Shown: piece by piece, positions 10,095 through 21,560 of the stretch | How the letters are laid out: every line of letters starts with the position of its first letter | Numbering within the stretch: the first letter of the stretch is position 1 | Assembly: GCA_025594325.1 (NCBI GenBank) | Contig: JANHCV010000010.1 | Coordinates: forward strand, 930,001 to 994,000 | Origin: Blastocladiella emersonii ATCC 22665 | Taxonomy: Eukaryota > Blastocladiomycota > Blastocladiomycetes > Blastocladiales > Blastocladiaceae | Length of the DNA stretch: 64,000 bases | Direction of reading: 5' to 3' | Translations under genes and position numbers: made by a program | The notes under the pieces: generated by a model | Told to the model about the DNA's origin: nothing | Database searches by the model: none | The model's input: only the letters and a program-made list of their open reading frames with translations

Positions 10095-11657
10095 GAGAAC
10101 CGAGACGGCCGTGAGGTGGACGGGGAACTGGAGCGGGGAGAGGAAGAGCGGGGAGGAGGCGGTGCCGCGGCGGGAGCGCGAGGTGGTGGTGCGGGACGGC
10201 CAGAGGCGCAGTCCGAGGCCGAGCAGCGACGCGGACGTGGACGCCAGCGTGAAAAGATAGCGGCGCACGGCGAGGGTGCGCGGGCGCAGGCGTCGGCGTC
10301 ACGCACGGGCGAGCGATAGGCTGAGCTCCGTCAGCCGCGCGCGAACCACAGAGATGGGCGAGATGAGGCGCGGGCGGAGCGCGTGGTCAGGTCACGGACT
10401 GGTCGGTCGCGTGGCTTGGCGGGTGGTGGTGGCGGTGGTGGGTGGCGTCGGCGGGGTGGCGGGACGCGGTGCAGCGTGAGCGACGCGTCGTCGGCGTCGT
10501 TGGTCGGGTTGGCGTGCGGAAGTAGGTCTGGGTGCGCGAGGAAGGCGGGTCCTCGAGCGCGTGTAGGGGAAAGGGAACGACAGTGAGAGGGAGGGGGCAA
10601 GGCGGGCGGGTTGTTAAGAGGAGGCCGAGCCGAGGGGAGCGGGGGGCGCCCAGCGCTTTTGTATCCCTGGCCACCCAGCCGGCGACTTTTTCGTCGACAA
10701 GTGGGAGATGGGCTCGCGCGCAGGCAAGCAAGGACCCCACGCGGGCGACATACGGCGCGCTATCGCGGGCTATCGACGGGTCCCTCTCGGCGGGCGGCAA
10801 GCACTCCAGCCTTGGCCAACGCGTTCGCTCGTTCCGCCGTCCCGTGCCGCGTGCCGCGCGTCGCGTTCCGCCACTCACGCGGTCGAAGCCAGCGCCACCG
10901 CGCCCGGCCACGGGGCCTCCGATGGAATCTCAACGCGCGCGCGCGCGCTTTTGATTGCGAGCGCCGCCACGCTGCGCACAGGCGCGTCGCCGTCGGCCTT
11001 GGGTCCACGGGCCCGGGCGCGCGTGCGCCTGCCGGTTCAGGGCAGAGCGCTTGGTCGCGGACGCGGTGACGCGCGCCGCCGTCACGCTGAGCTCACCGCG
11101 ACCTGGCTTCGACGCGGCGGTGGGAGAGGGCAGAAAGCAGCAAGTCGGTCTGAAAGCCGGTCGGGCTCAGGCGCCCCTTACTCGCGCACCAACCGAGTGA
11201 TCGGGTGCAGCAAGTGGAGGCAAGGGCGCGCGTGCGTCTCCCGGCGCCGGAGCACCGGCAGCAGCGTGCGCGCCCACTGTGCGTCATCGTCGCCCGCCTG
11301 CGTGTCAGAGTGTATCCTTCAAGGGTCGCTGTGGTGTCACCATGGCGCGAGCGCGGGTCAGCTTTGGCTAAGTGCTCGTCACCTCGCGTCTCCCGTAGGG
11401 GGGAGAGCGCGATCCGGGGGTCGCAGTGCACCGAGTCGCACACGCAGGAAAGCGGAAGCGGTGCAGCGTGCGGCCCCGTCCTGTGGAGAGCGACGATGAG
11501 CGCGAGCGCGGCCGCGGAAAAGGGTCGACGGCAGAGTCGTTTCAGTATCGCGTGACCGGTCCCATCGCGCCCATCAGCTCGGCCTTAGCCCCCCTGGCTC
11601 GGCCGATCGCCGCGCGGCCAAGCGAAACGCGCCCCCGCTCCTCCCCCCTCCCCAACC
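10095..11657. other. Long GC-rich intergenic region, no gene supported
   Basis: About 1.5 kb between the starts of the low-complexity gene and ELP4. Overlapping frames are open on both strands simply because stops are rare at this GC content; none shows a domain or a convincing exon chain. It may include untranslated leader sequence or an undetected 5' exon of the minus-strand gene. Confidence 0.45.
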
Positions 11658-12985
11658 ATGTCCTCCTCGTTCCGCCGCGCCGTCCCGGCCCATGTAACTT
11701 CTAGCAATGCATCGACAAAACCCGTGAGCGCGTCCTCCCCGGCGCCCACGGCCCCTCCCGCCGCCGCTGCCACCACGGCCCCGCGGCCCGCGCTCCCGCC
11801 CGGCGTCAAGCTGTCGCCGCACAACGCCCTCGCCCTGCTCTCCACGGGCGTCGGCTCGCTCGACGACCTCCTCGGCGGCGGCCTCCCGCTCGGCACCCTG
11901 CTCGTCATCGAGGAGGACCGCGCCACCGGCTACGCCCAGTTGCTCTTGCAGTACTTTATCGCCCAGGGCATCCAGCACGGCCACCACGTGCTCGTCGCCA
12001 GCGCCGACGAGGACCCGTCGTCGCTCGTCGCCGGCGCGCCCGCGCCCGTCGACCCGGCTACGGCGTCGCGCACCCGCAAGGGCGCCGCGTTCGAGGCCGC
12101 GCGCGCCGCGGCTAGCGTCAAGGAGGGCAGCAGCGGCGCCGCCGCCGGAGAGGAGAGGATGAAGATCGCGTGGCGGTACCAGAATCTGCCCAAGATCGAG
12201 TCGCGCGCCGAGCCGCCCGCGTCGACCGCTGCGGGTGCGTCCGCGACCCGGTATCCCCTCGATCTCGAACCGTGCTGACCATCTACTCCGCAATAGGCAC
12301 CAGCGCAGCGTACTGCGGCACCCTCGATATCACCAAGAAGCTGTCGTACGCCGACCTCGCCGCCGCCGCCGAGATCGTGCATCTCGTCGACCTGCGCGAC
12401 ACGCCGACGCCGCTCGCCGACCTGTACCGGTCCATTGTCGAGACGGTCGAGTCGCACGGCTTCCTCGCCACCGCGACCCCAGCGCCGTCAGCGCCGAACC
12501 AGCGCCGCCAGGCCCTGCGCATCGCCGTGCACGCCGTGTGCTCGCCGCTGTGGCCCGTCTCGCACACGGACCACCTGCGGTTCTTGCACCAGCTCAAGGG
12601 CCTACTGCGCCGCTCGTTCGCGAGCGCCGTCGTGACCTGGTCGTACACGGCGCCCGCCGCGACGCGCCCCGCGGTCCGCGCGCAGTGCGACTTCGCCATC
12701 GCCCTCGACGCCTTCGCCTCGTCTGAGCGCATCCCGGCCTCGCTCCGCGATAACCCGGGCGTCACCGGCGAGTACACGGGCCTGCTCGCCGTGCACCGCC
12801 TCGCCCGCCTCAACGCGCTCGTCCCCGCGAGCGCTAAGGTTACGTCCGGCGCTATCTCGATCGACCGCTCGCTCGCGTTCCAGGTCCGCCGCAAGCGGTT
12901 CTCCATCGAGACGTGGCACCTGCCGCCCGAGCTTGGCGACGAGAGCAAGGGTACGGGCGGGGCTGCGTGTGCTTCGGCGTTTTGA
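11658..12985 (+). CDS. ELP4: Elongator complex subunit 4
   Basis: Two exons, 11658-12234 and 12297-12985; the 62-nt intron joins in phase 1 (421 residues). The RecA-like fold of ELP4 is recognisable: STGVGSLDDLLGGGLPLGT followed by an IEEDR block, YFIAQGIQHGHHVLVASA, the WRYQ motif, and CGTLDITKK. With ELP5 and ELP6, ELP4 forms the hexameric ring of Elongator, which modifies wobble uridines in tRNA in the cytoplasm. The last ~12 residues after a possible GTACGG donor are less certain; a further short exon cannot be excluded. Confidence 0.88.
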
Positions 12986-13525
12986 TTTGGCTATTTCTGT
13001 TCGAGCGGCGTGCGGGCCGAATAAATGTCAGCGTGATCGCGAACGTGATGTCTCCCGCCCGACTCAGGAAACACTCCCGCGCGATGGAAAACACTCCCGC
13101 GCGACTCGAAAAACACACCCGTGCGACTCGATGAACAAGCGCGGCTGCGCACGCCACGTATCTCGCCGTCGCTGTAGCGCTCGCGACGGACCGATAAGGA
13201 CCTGACGGACGCTGCTTCGTGGGTTTCCGTGCAGTGCTTCGAGGTTACTTTGAAGTGCATCGACGGACGCAGACATGTCTCCTTGCGGGTGTGAGACAAA
13301 GTGACGAGACGTTGGGAAATCAGCTGATGGCGCTTGCGTGATCTCTGCCCCGGCCCTGGCCCCGGCCCCGGCCCCGTCCCGTCCCCGGCGTGGTCTCCAT
13401 CGACTCGAGGACGGCCCACTGCATCACAATGATAAAGTAAACGATCCGCTCTCCATGCAACTTGTACATTGTTGCTCTGGCAAAACAATTCCTGCGACTT
13501 TATGAATCTGGCCTGGCGCAGCACC
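12986..13525. other. Intergenic region upstream of separase copy 1
   Basis: Holds a short tandem repeat (13061-13130), a GGCCCC-rich tract around 13350-13380, and a block at 13276-13345 (GAGACA ... GGGAAATCA) that reappears upstream of separase copy 2 near 18969-19000. The sequence CTCTCCATGCAACTTG just before the start codon is also shared with copy 2. Confidence 0.5.
13061..13130. repeat. Three imperfect ~22-bp tandem units
   Basis: Three consecutive units of the form GACTCNGAAACACTCCCGCGC with small differences, followed by a partial fourth (GACTCGATGAACA). They lie in the gap between ELP4 and separase copy 1. No function is suggested by the sequence. Confidence 0.6.
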
Positions 13526-16500
13526 ATGGACGTTGCCGCGATTGCCGTCCGCCTCGCCGACCCGGCCAAGGCGACGCCCGCACTCGTCATCGAGCTACGT
13601 GAGTGGCTGCGCGATACTTTTGGCCCGTCGCCGTCGATGCTTGGACCGCCCGTGCGGCCACGCGACGCCGACGTCGTTGCGGCGTGTCGTATCATCGTCG
13701 CGTGCTTCAGGGCCATGGCGGCGCTGTCCGTGGGACCTGCTCCTGCCGCCACGCCCGAGGCGCTGGCAGCGCACCACGAGCGCGCCGCCTTGGTCTCGGA
13801 CGCTTACGCACTGACCGCCGGCGTGCTCGGCGCCGCCGCCCTCCCCAAGTTTGCCGTCGAGAAGCACATGTCCGACCTCATCGTCCGCTTGCTTGACACA
13901 ACCGTTGTTTCCACTGCGGTCCAGCTGTCCGTCCTCGACCGCTTCAAGACCCACCTCGAGCGCTGCTATGCCGACGCCTTCGTCGCCCGGCTTCCGCCCA
14001 ATCCGTGGATGCTCGTTGCCGCTTCGAACACCGTGCCGTTGCCCGGCCTCGTCCGTGTCGTCGCCAGCTACTTCACGGCACGTCTGCGCTCGCTCGCCCG
14101 CCGCGCCCAGATTGAGCCGCTCGCCGACGACGAGGCGCGCGCTTCACTCGGCGACCCGCTCGTTTGGGCGCAGCACGGGCACGGCGGATTGCACTGGTGG
14201 CTGCGCGAGCTCGAGCGGACCCATGGAGCCGAGGCCGCCCGTGCGCAACGAACAGTATGCGCCAAGCTTCTCGTCCCACTCGCTCCTGCAGGCTCCGTCG
14301 CTGCGTGGATTGTCGAATGGCTCGTCCAAAGCGGGGAACCGCTCGCATCCGTGTGCACGACGCTCGTCCGCCTCAGGTCGCCACCAGCCCCGCTTTTGGC
14401 TGCCGCGCAGCTGCTCGAGCGGCACCCGCAGTTTGTGCAGGAGCGGCTCGCGGCCATGTCGCTCGTCGGAGACTGGCTGTGCGCAAGCGAATTGCCCGAC
14501 GACGGCGGCGGGCTCCAGGACGACGTGTTGCCGTGGCTTGCGTATTACTTCCGCGCCGAGTACCAGTCACAACTAGGCCAAACCGTCGAGTCGCAACGTC
14601 CCGACCACCTTCTTCGTGTCGGCTCTGTCGCCCACGGCCTCGCCCAACGCCTGTTCGACCAAATTGGCCAGACTACCGCCTCGACCAACGGAGCCCGCAC
14701 CGGCCTAGCTGTGCACGTCCAGAGCGGCTCGCTTCCCCGTGGTGTCGACGCATGGACGAATGATCGCGACCGCGGGCTCGCATTCGCCATCGCGATAGCC
14801 AAGGTCGCCGCGGACGCCCTCGAGGTGTACTTGAAGCCGCAGCCGCAGCCGCAGCCGCAGCCGCAGCCGCACGTCCCCGCGACCACCGGCCGCACCCAGC
14901 TCGCGCATTGCTACGAGCTTATTGCGGTCATCATGGTCACGCGCGACGCTTGCGCCGGCCGCACCGTGTTTGGCCGACACTGGCGTGACGCCATGCTCCG
15001 CGCCGTCACGCTGATGCTTGAGGTGCGGGCATGGGACAATCTCGCCGCCCTCGTTCAGCGCAATGTCCGCCGCCAACTCGCTCCGCCCAAGTCCTCGCCC
15101 GCTGCTCAGCTGCACTCGGCTGTCGGCGACACAGCCCCTGCTTCGCCCAGCTACGCGCCGCTGTGCTCGCTTGTCCGCTCGCACCGGGTCTTTGCGCTCG
15201 AGTGGCGCGCGCTCTTCGCGGCCGAGTTCGTTGGCCTCGCTGGCCACATGTTGCAGCACTGGGAGGCCATCACGCAGCCGACGGGACTGCATCGCGCGCA
15301 CCTCCTGCTCTTGCAGATCGCCCAGCGACGCGGGGTCGAGTGCGACCGCGACGTTGCGCTAGTGATCGACATGCTTCTTGAGCCGGTACGTCCTATCACT
15401 CGCTCGATATCGCCCAGATGGGCGAGCAACGACTAACAAGCTCCCTCGCGCTTCTGCTGCGTAGCTGACGGGCGAGACCCGCGACGACAAGGAGTTCCGC
15501 ACCGAGCTGCTCGCCCTTGCGTACTGCCACCATGCCTTCATGCAGAACGACGCGAGTCACCTGGAGAGGGCGTTCGCGCTCTACGAGCGTGCGATCCGCG
15601 AGCAGTCGCTGGTCCTGCGCGACGAGGCGCGGTGGCACCTGTCCGAGCTCGAAGGTCTCCTCAACCGCCGATCCATGCACTCGCACCTCGTCCAGTTGCA
15701 CCAGATTCAGCTCCTGATCGAGCAAGGCGTTGGACGCGGCGACGTGCTCGTCCGGCTTGCGCTCGCCTACCTCGCACTCGGCTTCGCTGATCACGCAGGT
15801 AACTGCCTTGCTGCTTCATTGACCCACCTGGCCGAAGGGCGAGGGCGCGACGCGTGGCGCGCCGCCACGGCCATGTACCTCATTGCCCGCGGCAACACGG
15901 CCAAGGCCGCCGAGTACATAGACCGGACCGACGGCGCCGACCCCTCGGCCACTATCCTTCATCGCATCGCCCACATCCAGTTGCACGAGGCCGAGGGTCG
16001 CGGCACCGACGCACTTCTCCTCGCGCTCGACACGATCAAGCTCGCCGAACGCACCAGCGCCACCGGCGTCACCGTACCTCGCTCGCTTGCGGCGCTCTGG
16101 TTCCAGGTCCTCGCCCATATTGCATTGCGGTTCTGCACCGCTGGCATGTGGCGCGATGCCGACCACTTCGCCGCGCAGGGCGCCTGTGTTGCGCGCGAAC
16201 ATCGAAACGACACCATGTCGTCCCGGTTTGCCGCAATCCAGGCCACCATCGCCATGTACCGCCGCGCACCCGCCGAAGTCCACTGCCTCCTCGAGCGGCT
16301 TCCCACCGCATCCCCGCCTTCATCGTCGTCTCCCGCAGCGCCGTGCCGGTCTCCAGGGCTCCCGCGCAGCGACAGCGCGGCGCACCTCGACCTCGGGCCT
16401 GACGCGGATGACTGGTCCATCGCGGACGTCAAGGGCAACGTGACGCGCATGCTGATCCTGGCCGACGCGGCGCTGCTCGAAGTCGGCCTCGATCTCCCCG

Positions 16501-18870
16501 CTGGGCGCTGCCCGCGCCTGCAGCCCGGCGAGACCTCAACCCTGGATGCCACAGGCAAGTGGGTCCGCGCCGCGCATTCGCTGATTGAGCGACTCGAGCT
16601 GCCGCACCACGTCGTCACCGGTCCCGGCTCGCCGATTCAGCTTGGCAACGAGCAGATGCAGCTTCGACCGTTCGAGGTCGAGCTCGCGCGCGTCCGCGCC
16701 AACCTGGCGTTTGCGCAAAACAACCGGCGCGAGGCCGAGCGCATTGCCGTCAGCGCCCTCAACTCGCTCGCTCGGTGCAGCGGCTCGCAGTACCCGCGTC
16801 CCGTCCACGACGCGGTCGCCATCATGCTCGCCATCGTCAAGCCGCACCTCGACCGGGTCGACGAGCTCGCGCTGCTCGGTGACTCGATCGTCCTCCTTGA
16901 CGCTTCCGAGGTCGGCGCGACGCGCAACCAGCGCGCCTTCCTCGACCCGCAGCTGGTCGCGCGGCTCAATCTGTGCCGCGAGCACCTCGTCTCGACCATT
17001 TCGCGTGCAGCCGACGCCTCGCATCCGCGCGAGCTCGCATCCATGGCGCACATGCTGCTGCACGTACACGCGATCGACCTCGTCGCCGGCTTCGCTTGCC
17101 TGGGCGAGACGGCGGCGTGGTCAGTTCGCGGGCTGCTCGAGTCGGCGTGTCACGGCGTCACGGCACGCCGCACTGCCCGCGTCGTCGCGCAGGTGGCCAA
17201 GCTGCCCTCGTCCAACCCGCTCGCTCAACCCTCGACGCCATTCCACCCCATCGACTCGCGCGTCGTCCCCAACTCGTGGACCGTGTGCCAGCTCGCTGTC
17301 GATCCTGCTCGCGACGCGCTGTACCTCTCCGTGACTCGCGGCCCGCACCACGCCTCGTTGCAACTTTCGTTGCTTCGGACCGTGTCGCGCAACCAGTCCC
17401 CAAGCGAAGCGATCTCTTACGCGACTGTACGAGAACGTTTCGACTCGGTTGTAGCTGCTAACGACGCTATGCTCGGTTCTGATCATCCATTGCGCGAGGA
17501 TGCGTCCCAGTGGTGGAACGTGCAGCGGACGCTTGACCACGACCTGCTCCGCGTCCTTGCGACCATCGATCACGACTGGCTTGGGTGCTTTCGCGGGTTG
17601 CTCGCCGGCGCTGGCGCGCAAATCCTGCGCGACGCCGTTCGCGATTTCATGCGCGCACTTGCTGACTTTGTCGAACCCGCGCGGCAGCCCAGCAACGACT
17701 CAAGCGCGTCCTTCGTCCTGCCTGTCCTTGTCGTCGAGGCGTGGCTCTCGCTTGCGATTGTTCCCGCGACGCCGGACCCGCACTTTTCCACCTCGAGCGA
17801 TTCTCATGCGTTGGCTCCAACCAAGGCCGACCTCGAGGACATGGCGTGCTTCATTCTCGACGAGTGCGCGCGTCAAGGTTTTGGCGTCGCGACGGTCGGC
17901 CGCGAGGTCGCGGGCGACGTCGAGTTTGACTCGCTTGTCGCCTTTCTAGAAGCCAAACTGCGCTCGCTGCGCCACAAGTACCAGGGCTCGCCATCGCTTC
18001 CCGCTGCTGGTGACCACACGGTTCTTATCCTCGATGCACACTTGCACGCTTTCCCATGGGAGTCGACCGCGGCCCTGCGCGGACGGAGCGTGGCTCGCGT
18101 GTCCTCGATCGATATGCTGCACGGTTTGCTCACCGCAGCGGGCAAGCACGGTGGTGCGGTCGCTGACCGTGAATCCGTTTACTACGTCATCGATCCGTCT
18201 GCGAATATCGCGTGCACACGGGCGACGTTCGAACCGATCCTGCGGTACGACTTTGCCCCGTCGCGGCTTCGATACGCCCTGCTGACCCGTACGCGCGCGC
18301 GTGTGTAGCTCGCAGTCCGCCTGGCGCGGTACCATCGGTGCGCCGCCGTCATCTACGGCCGAATTCATCTCCTCACTGGCCGTGCACGACGTCTTCTTGT
18401 ACTCTGGCCACGGTGGGGGCGAATCGGTGTGCTCACCCAAACGGCTGATCGAGCCCCTTCTCACGCGCGACGCTTCCGGTGGCGATCGCGGCCGCGCTCC
18501 CCTCGTCGCCTTTCTCATGGGATGTTCTAGCGGCAAGCTCACCGCTCCTGGCACATTTGACCCGCTCGGTACCCCGCTCGACTACCTGTTCGTCATGCTC
18601 GCGTCGCGCGGCGGGTGTGTCGTTGGCAACTTGTGGGACGTGACTGATCGCGACAACGACCAGCTCGCGGTCGAAACGTTGCGTCGGTGGGGCCTGTTCC
18701 GCTCCGCGGCGTTCGATGAAGGAAATCGAGTCTCGCTGCCCATGGCCGTGGCTGCGGCGCGCAACTGTGGCCGGGGCTCGTTCCTGACGAGTGCAGCGCT
18801 CGTTGTTTACGGGATTCCCGTCCGTCTCGCGCACGCATCCGCGGAGCGTCGTGACTTTGTTGATATGTAA
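13526..18870 (+). CDS. ESP1: Separase copy 1, full length
   Basis: Three exons, 13526-15385, 15465-18244 and 18309-18870, all in phase (1,733 residues). The last intron (64 nt, donor GTACGA, acceptor GTGTAG) removes an apparent stop. The C-terminal caspase-like protease has the separase signatures: catalytic His in SGHGGGE (codon 18409-18411), catalytic Cys in LMGCSSGKL (codon 18523-18525), then GTFDPLGTPLDYL and NLWDVTDRD. The long N-terminus is helical-repeat-like, as in other separases. Separase cleaves the cohesin kleisin at anaphase and is held inactive by securin. Copy 2 lies 309 bp downstream in the same orientation. Compared with copy 2, copy 1 lacks about 150 residues near residue 340 and carries a Pro-Gln repeat. 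Confidence 0.88.
14837..14872 (+). repeat. In-frame CCGCAG microsatellite in separase copy 1
   Basis: Five CCGCAG units plus a variant CCGCAC encode alternating Pro-Gln. The corresponding place in copy 2 has no such repeat, so it arose or expanded after the duplication. Confidence 0.8.
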
Positions 18871-19179
18871 TTCTCTTCTTAACCAGACTGCGCTCTTGCG
18901 CTTTAAATCAAAACAAAAACAACCGGACAGCTTTGCGGTGCGCCATCAAAGTGTCTCGCGGTCGGTGCGAGACATTCGGGTGACGCGTGGGGAAATCATG
19001 TGATTATCAGGATCAGCGTCTCGCTTCGGTGGCTCGCACCCAACCCGCGCATTCGTCCACGGCCCCCCTGTTTCCTCCCACCCCTACAATGCATCAATAA
19101 ACCATCGACTCTCCATGCAACTTGCGCAGCTTGGCACCGGCAGCACGCTCCCTACATAAACCGGGCCAGCCGCGACACC
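18871..19179. promoter_or_regulatory. Spacer and presumed promoter of separase copy 2
   Basis: 309 bp between the two separase copies. It contains a TGCGAGACATTC block followed by GGGAAATCATG, similar to the region upstream of copy 1, and an ACGCGT core at 18983-18988. The CTCTCCATGCAACTTG sequence found before copy 1 recurs here near 19110. Promoter function is inferred from conservation between the two copies. Confidence 0.4.
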
Positions 19180-21480
19180 ATGGATATCGCCGCGATTGCT
19201 GTCCGCCTGGCCGACCCGACCAAGGCGACGCCTGAGCTCGTTCTCGAACTGCGCAAATGGCTCCGCAGCGCCTTGAGCTTCCCGCCGTCGATGCTTGGAC
19301 CGCCCGCGCGGCCGCGCGACGTCGACGTGGTTGCAGCGTGTCGCGTTGTCGTTGCGTGCTTCAGGGCCATGGCGGCGCTGTCCGTGGGACCTGCTTCTAC
19401 CGCCACGCCCGAGACGCTTGACGAGCGCGCCACTGCAGTCTCTGACGCTTTCACGATGACCACGGGGGCACTCGAGGCCGCAGCGCTCCCTAAGTTTGCT
19501 GTCGAGAAGCACATGTCGGACCTCATCGTCCGCTGGATTGACACGACCCTTGTTCCCGCTGCGGTGAAGCTGGCCGTCCTCGACCGCTTCAAGACCCACC
19601 TCGAATCGAATCTCGACACACCGACGCGCTCGCCACCCGGCTTCCGCCCAATCCGTGGCTTCTCGTGGCTGCTTCCAACACCGGACCGTCGTCCACTATC
19701 GTGCAGATTGCCTGCGTCTATTTCGCAACGCGCATGCACTCGCTTGCGTTCCACGTACAGACTGAGCCGCTCGCGGTGGCTGACGCACGTATTCTGCACG
19801 ATGCCATGCTCGAAGCGGCCCAGCTCGGCCGTGGCGGACCCGGCTGGTGGCTACACGAGCTGGAACGGACCCACGGCGCCGAGGTCGCCCACAGCCAACG
19901 TACCACTTGCGCGAAACTTCTCGTCCGACTCGCGCCTACAGTTCCCGTTGCCTTATGGGTTGTCAACTGGCTTGTGCAGAGCGCGGAACCGCTCTGTGCC
20001 ATCATCACGACGCTCGTCCAACTCGGGCGACCGACCCCGCTCTTGACTGCCACGCAGCTTCTCGAGCAACACCCGCAGTTCGCGCAGGAGCGGCTTGCGG
20101 TCGTCCCGCTTGTCATCGACTGGTTGTGCGCCAATAACTCGGTCGACGATGATCATGGCGTCCTGTCGTGGCTCTCGAACCAGGACCACGAGCTGTGGCG
20201 GCGGCGGTCCGGGACCGATCCGCCGTGCCCTGTTCAGCTCGCCATCCGCCTCGCCGTCGCTCACGGTGCCCTCGTCGCCTCCAGCGGCCCCTTCACCACC
20301 GACGCGGGGCTCGCGATGGGCCGCGTCATCAACTGCCTCCGCGAGTACAACCAGTTTGAGCAGGCCGACTCGGCTGGCACGTCCAGGATGCGGCCTTCGC
20401 GCTCGCAGATTGCCACGATTCTACGCGTTGGTTGCCGCTACGTTCGGGTCACAACTCGCATCACCAACGCGTTCGGCTCCGCTGCGCCCAATGACCTGGG
20501 CGGCGAGTCTCTCGTTGTTGTCCACGACTCGATCTCGATGCTCGTCGCCCGCTTGGCCCCGCACGTTGGTGTTCTACCATCTGTCGGCCGCTCGCTCGTC
20601 GACTGGATCATGTACCTCGCCCAGCTCCTCGACTCGCAGCGCGTCTCGTCCAACTTCACGCCCAATCTCGCACTCGTCCATCGCAACTTCACCACCATAT
20701 ACGCCATCTACCTCCACTCGCTCGACGACTCGCAGCAGCTCGATTGCCTGCTCCGTGTCAGCTCCGTTGCGCGCAGTTTCGCTTATCGCCTGTTTGAGCG
20801 GTATTCTTCGGCGCCACGGTCGCGTCTCGCGTCAGCAAACAGCGGAGAGCCGAACAACTCGAACGCCAGCGCCAACTGGACATGGGGACATGGACCGCGA
20901 TCGCGGACTTGTCGTTGCCGTTGCCATCACCGAGGTCGCCATCGAGGCCCTCGAAGCGTACCAGGGACGACCGCCGGTTCGCGCCGTGCGCCGTGTCCGC
21001 AGTCTGCATCGAGCTCGCGCGGCACTACGAGTTCGTTGCCGACGTTTCGGTCGCCAAGAACGAGCATTCTGCACGCGGCCAGGCGTGGGATGAAGCCATG
21101 CTCCGCGCCGTCACGTTGCTGCTCAATGCGCGTGCATGGGGCGACCTCGCCGCGCTCATCGCGCGCAACGTTCACCGGCAGCTCGCGCCGTACACGACTT
21201 TGCCCGCCGCGCATGAACCATGCACACCTCGCTCCACGTCGCCTAAGTTCAGGCCGCTGTGCTTCCTCGTCCGCTCGCACTGCGTGTTTGCGCTCGAATG
21301 GCGCGCGCTCTTCGCGGCCAGATTCGTTGGCCTCGCCGCTCTGGCATTGAAGCACTAGGACGCCATCACGCAGCCGACGGGACTGCATCGCGCGCACCTC
21401 CTGCTCTCGCAGATCGCCCAGCGGCGCGGGGTCGAGTGCGACCGCGACGTTGCACCAGCGATCGACGTGCTTATTGAGCC
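19180..21480 (+). pseudogene. Separase copy 2, disrupted 5' half (exon 1)
   Basis: Begins with a start region closely matching copy 1 (MDIAAIAVRLADPTKAT) and ends at the same GAGCCG/GTACG exon border. Between these the reading frame breaks: near 19605-19620 (frame 1 to 3), near 20866-20885, and near 20960-20990. A Trp codon conserved in copy 1 is a TAG at 21356-21358. No intron with usable borders was found at these points. The segment encodes about 150 residues absent from copy 1, so it keeps an older, longer form. Assembly indels could explain some of the shifts, but not the nonsense codon. Confidence 0.65.
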
Positions 21481-21560
21481 GGTACGCCCTATCACTCACT
21501 TTATATCGCCCAAATGGGCGAGCAACGACTAACAAGCTCACTCGCGCTTCTGCTGCGTAG

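Noticed and set aside
10700-11500. Candidate gene on either strand in the ELP4 upstream region
   Set aside because: Several overlapping frames are open but have Arg/Ala-rich random composition, no domain and no consistent exon chain.
18294-18308. Stop codon (TAG) that would truncate separase copy 1 before its catalytic site
   Set aside because: It lies inside a 64-nt intron with GTACGA/GTGTAG borders that restores the frame and matches an intron at the same place in copy 2.
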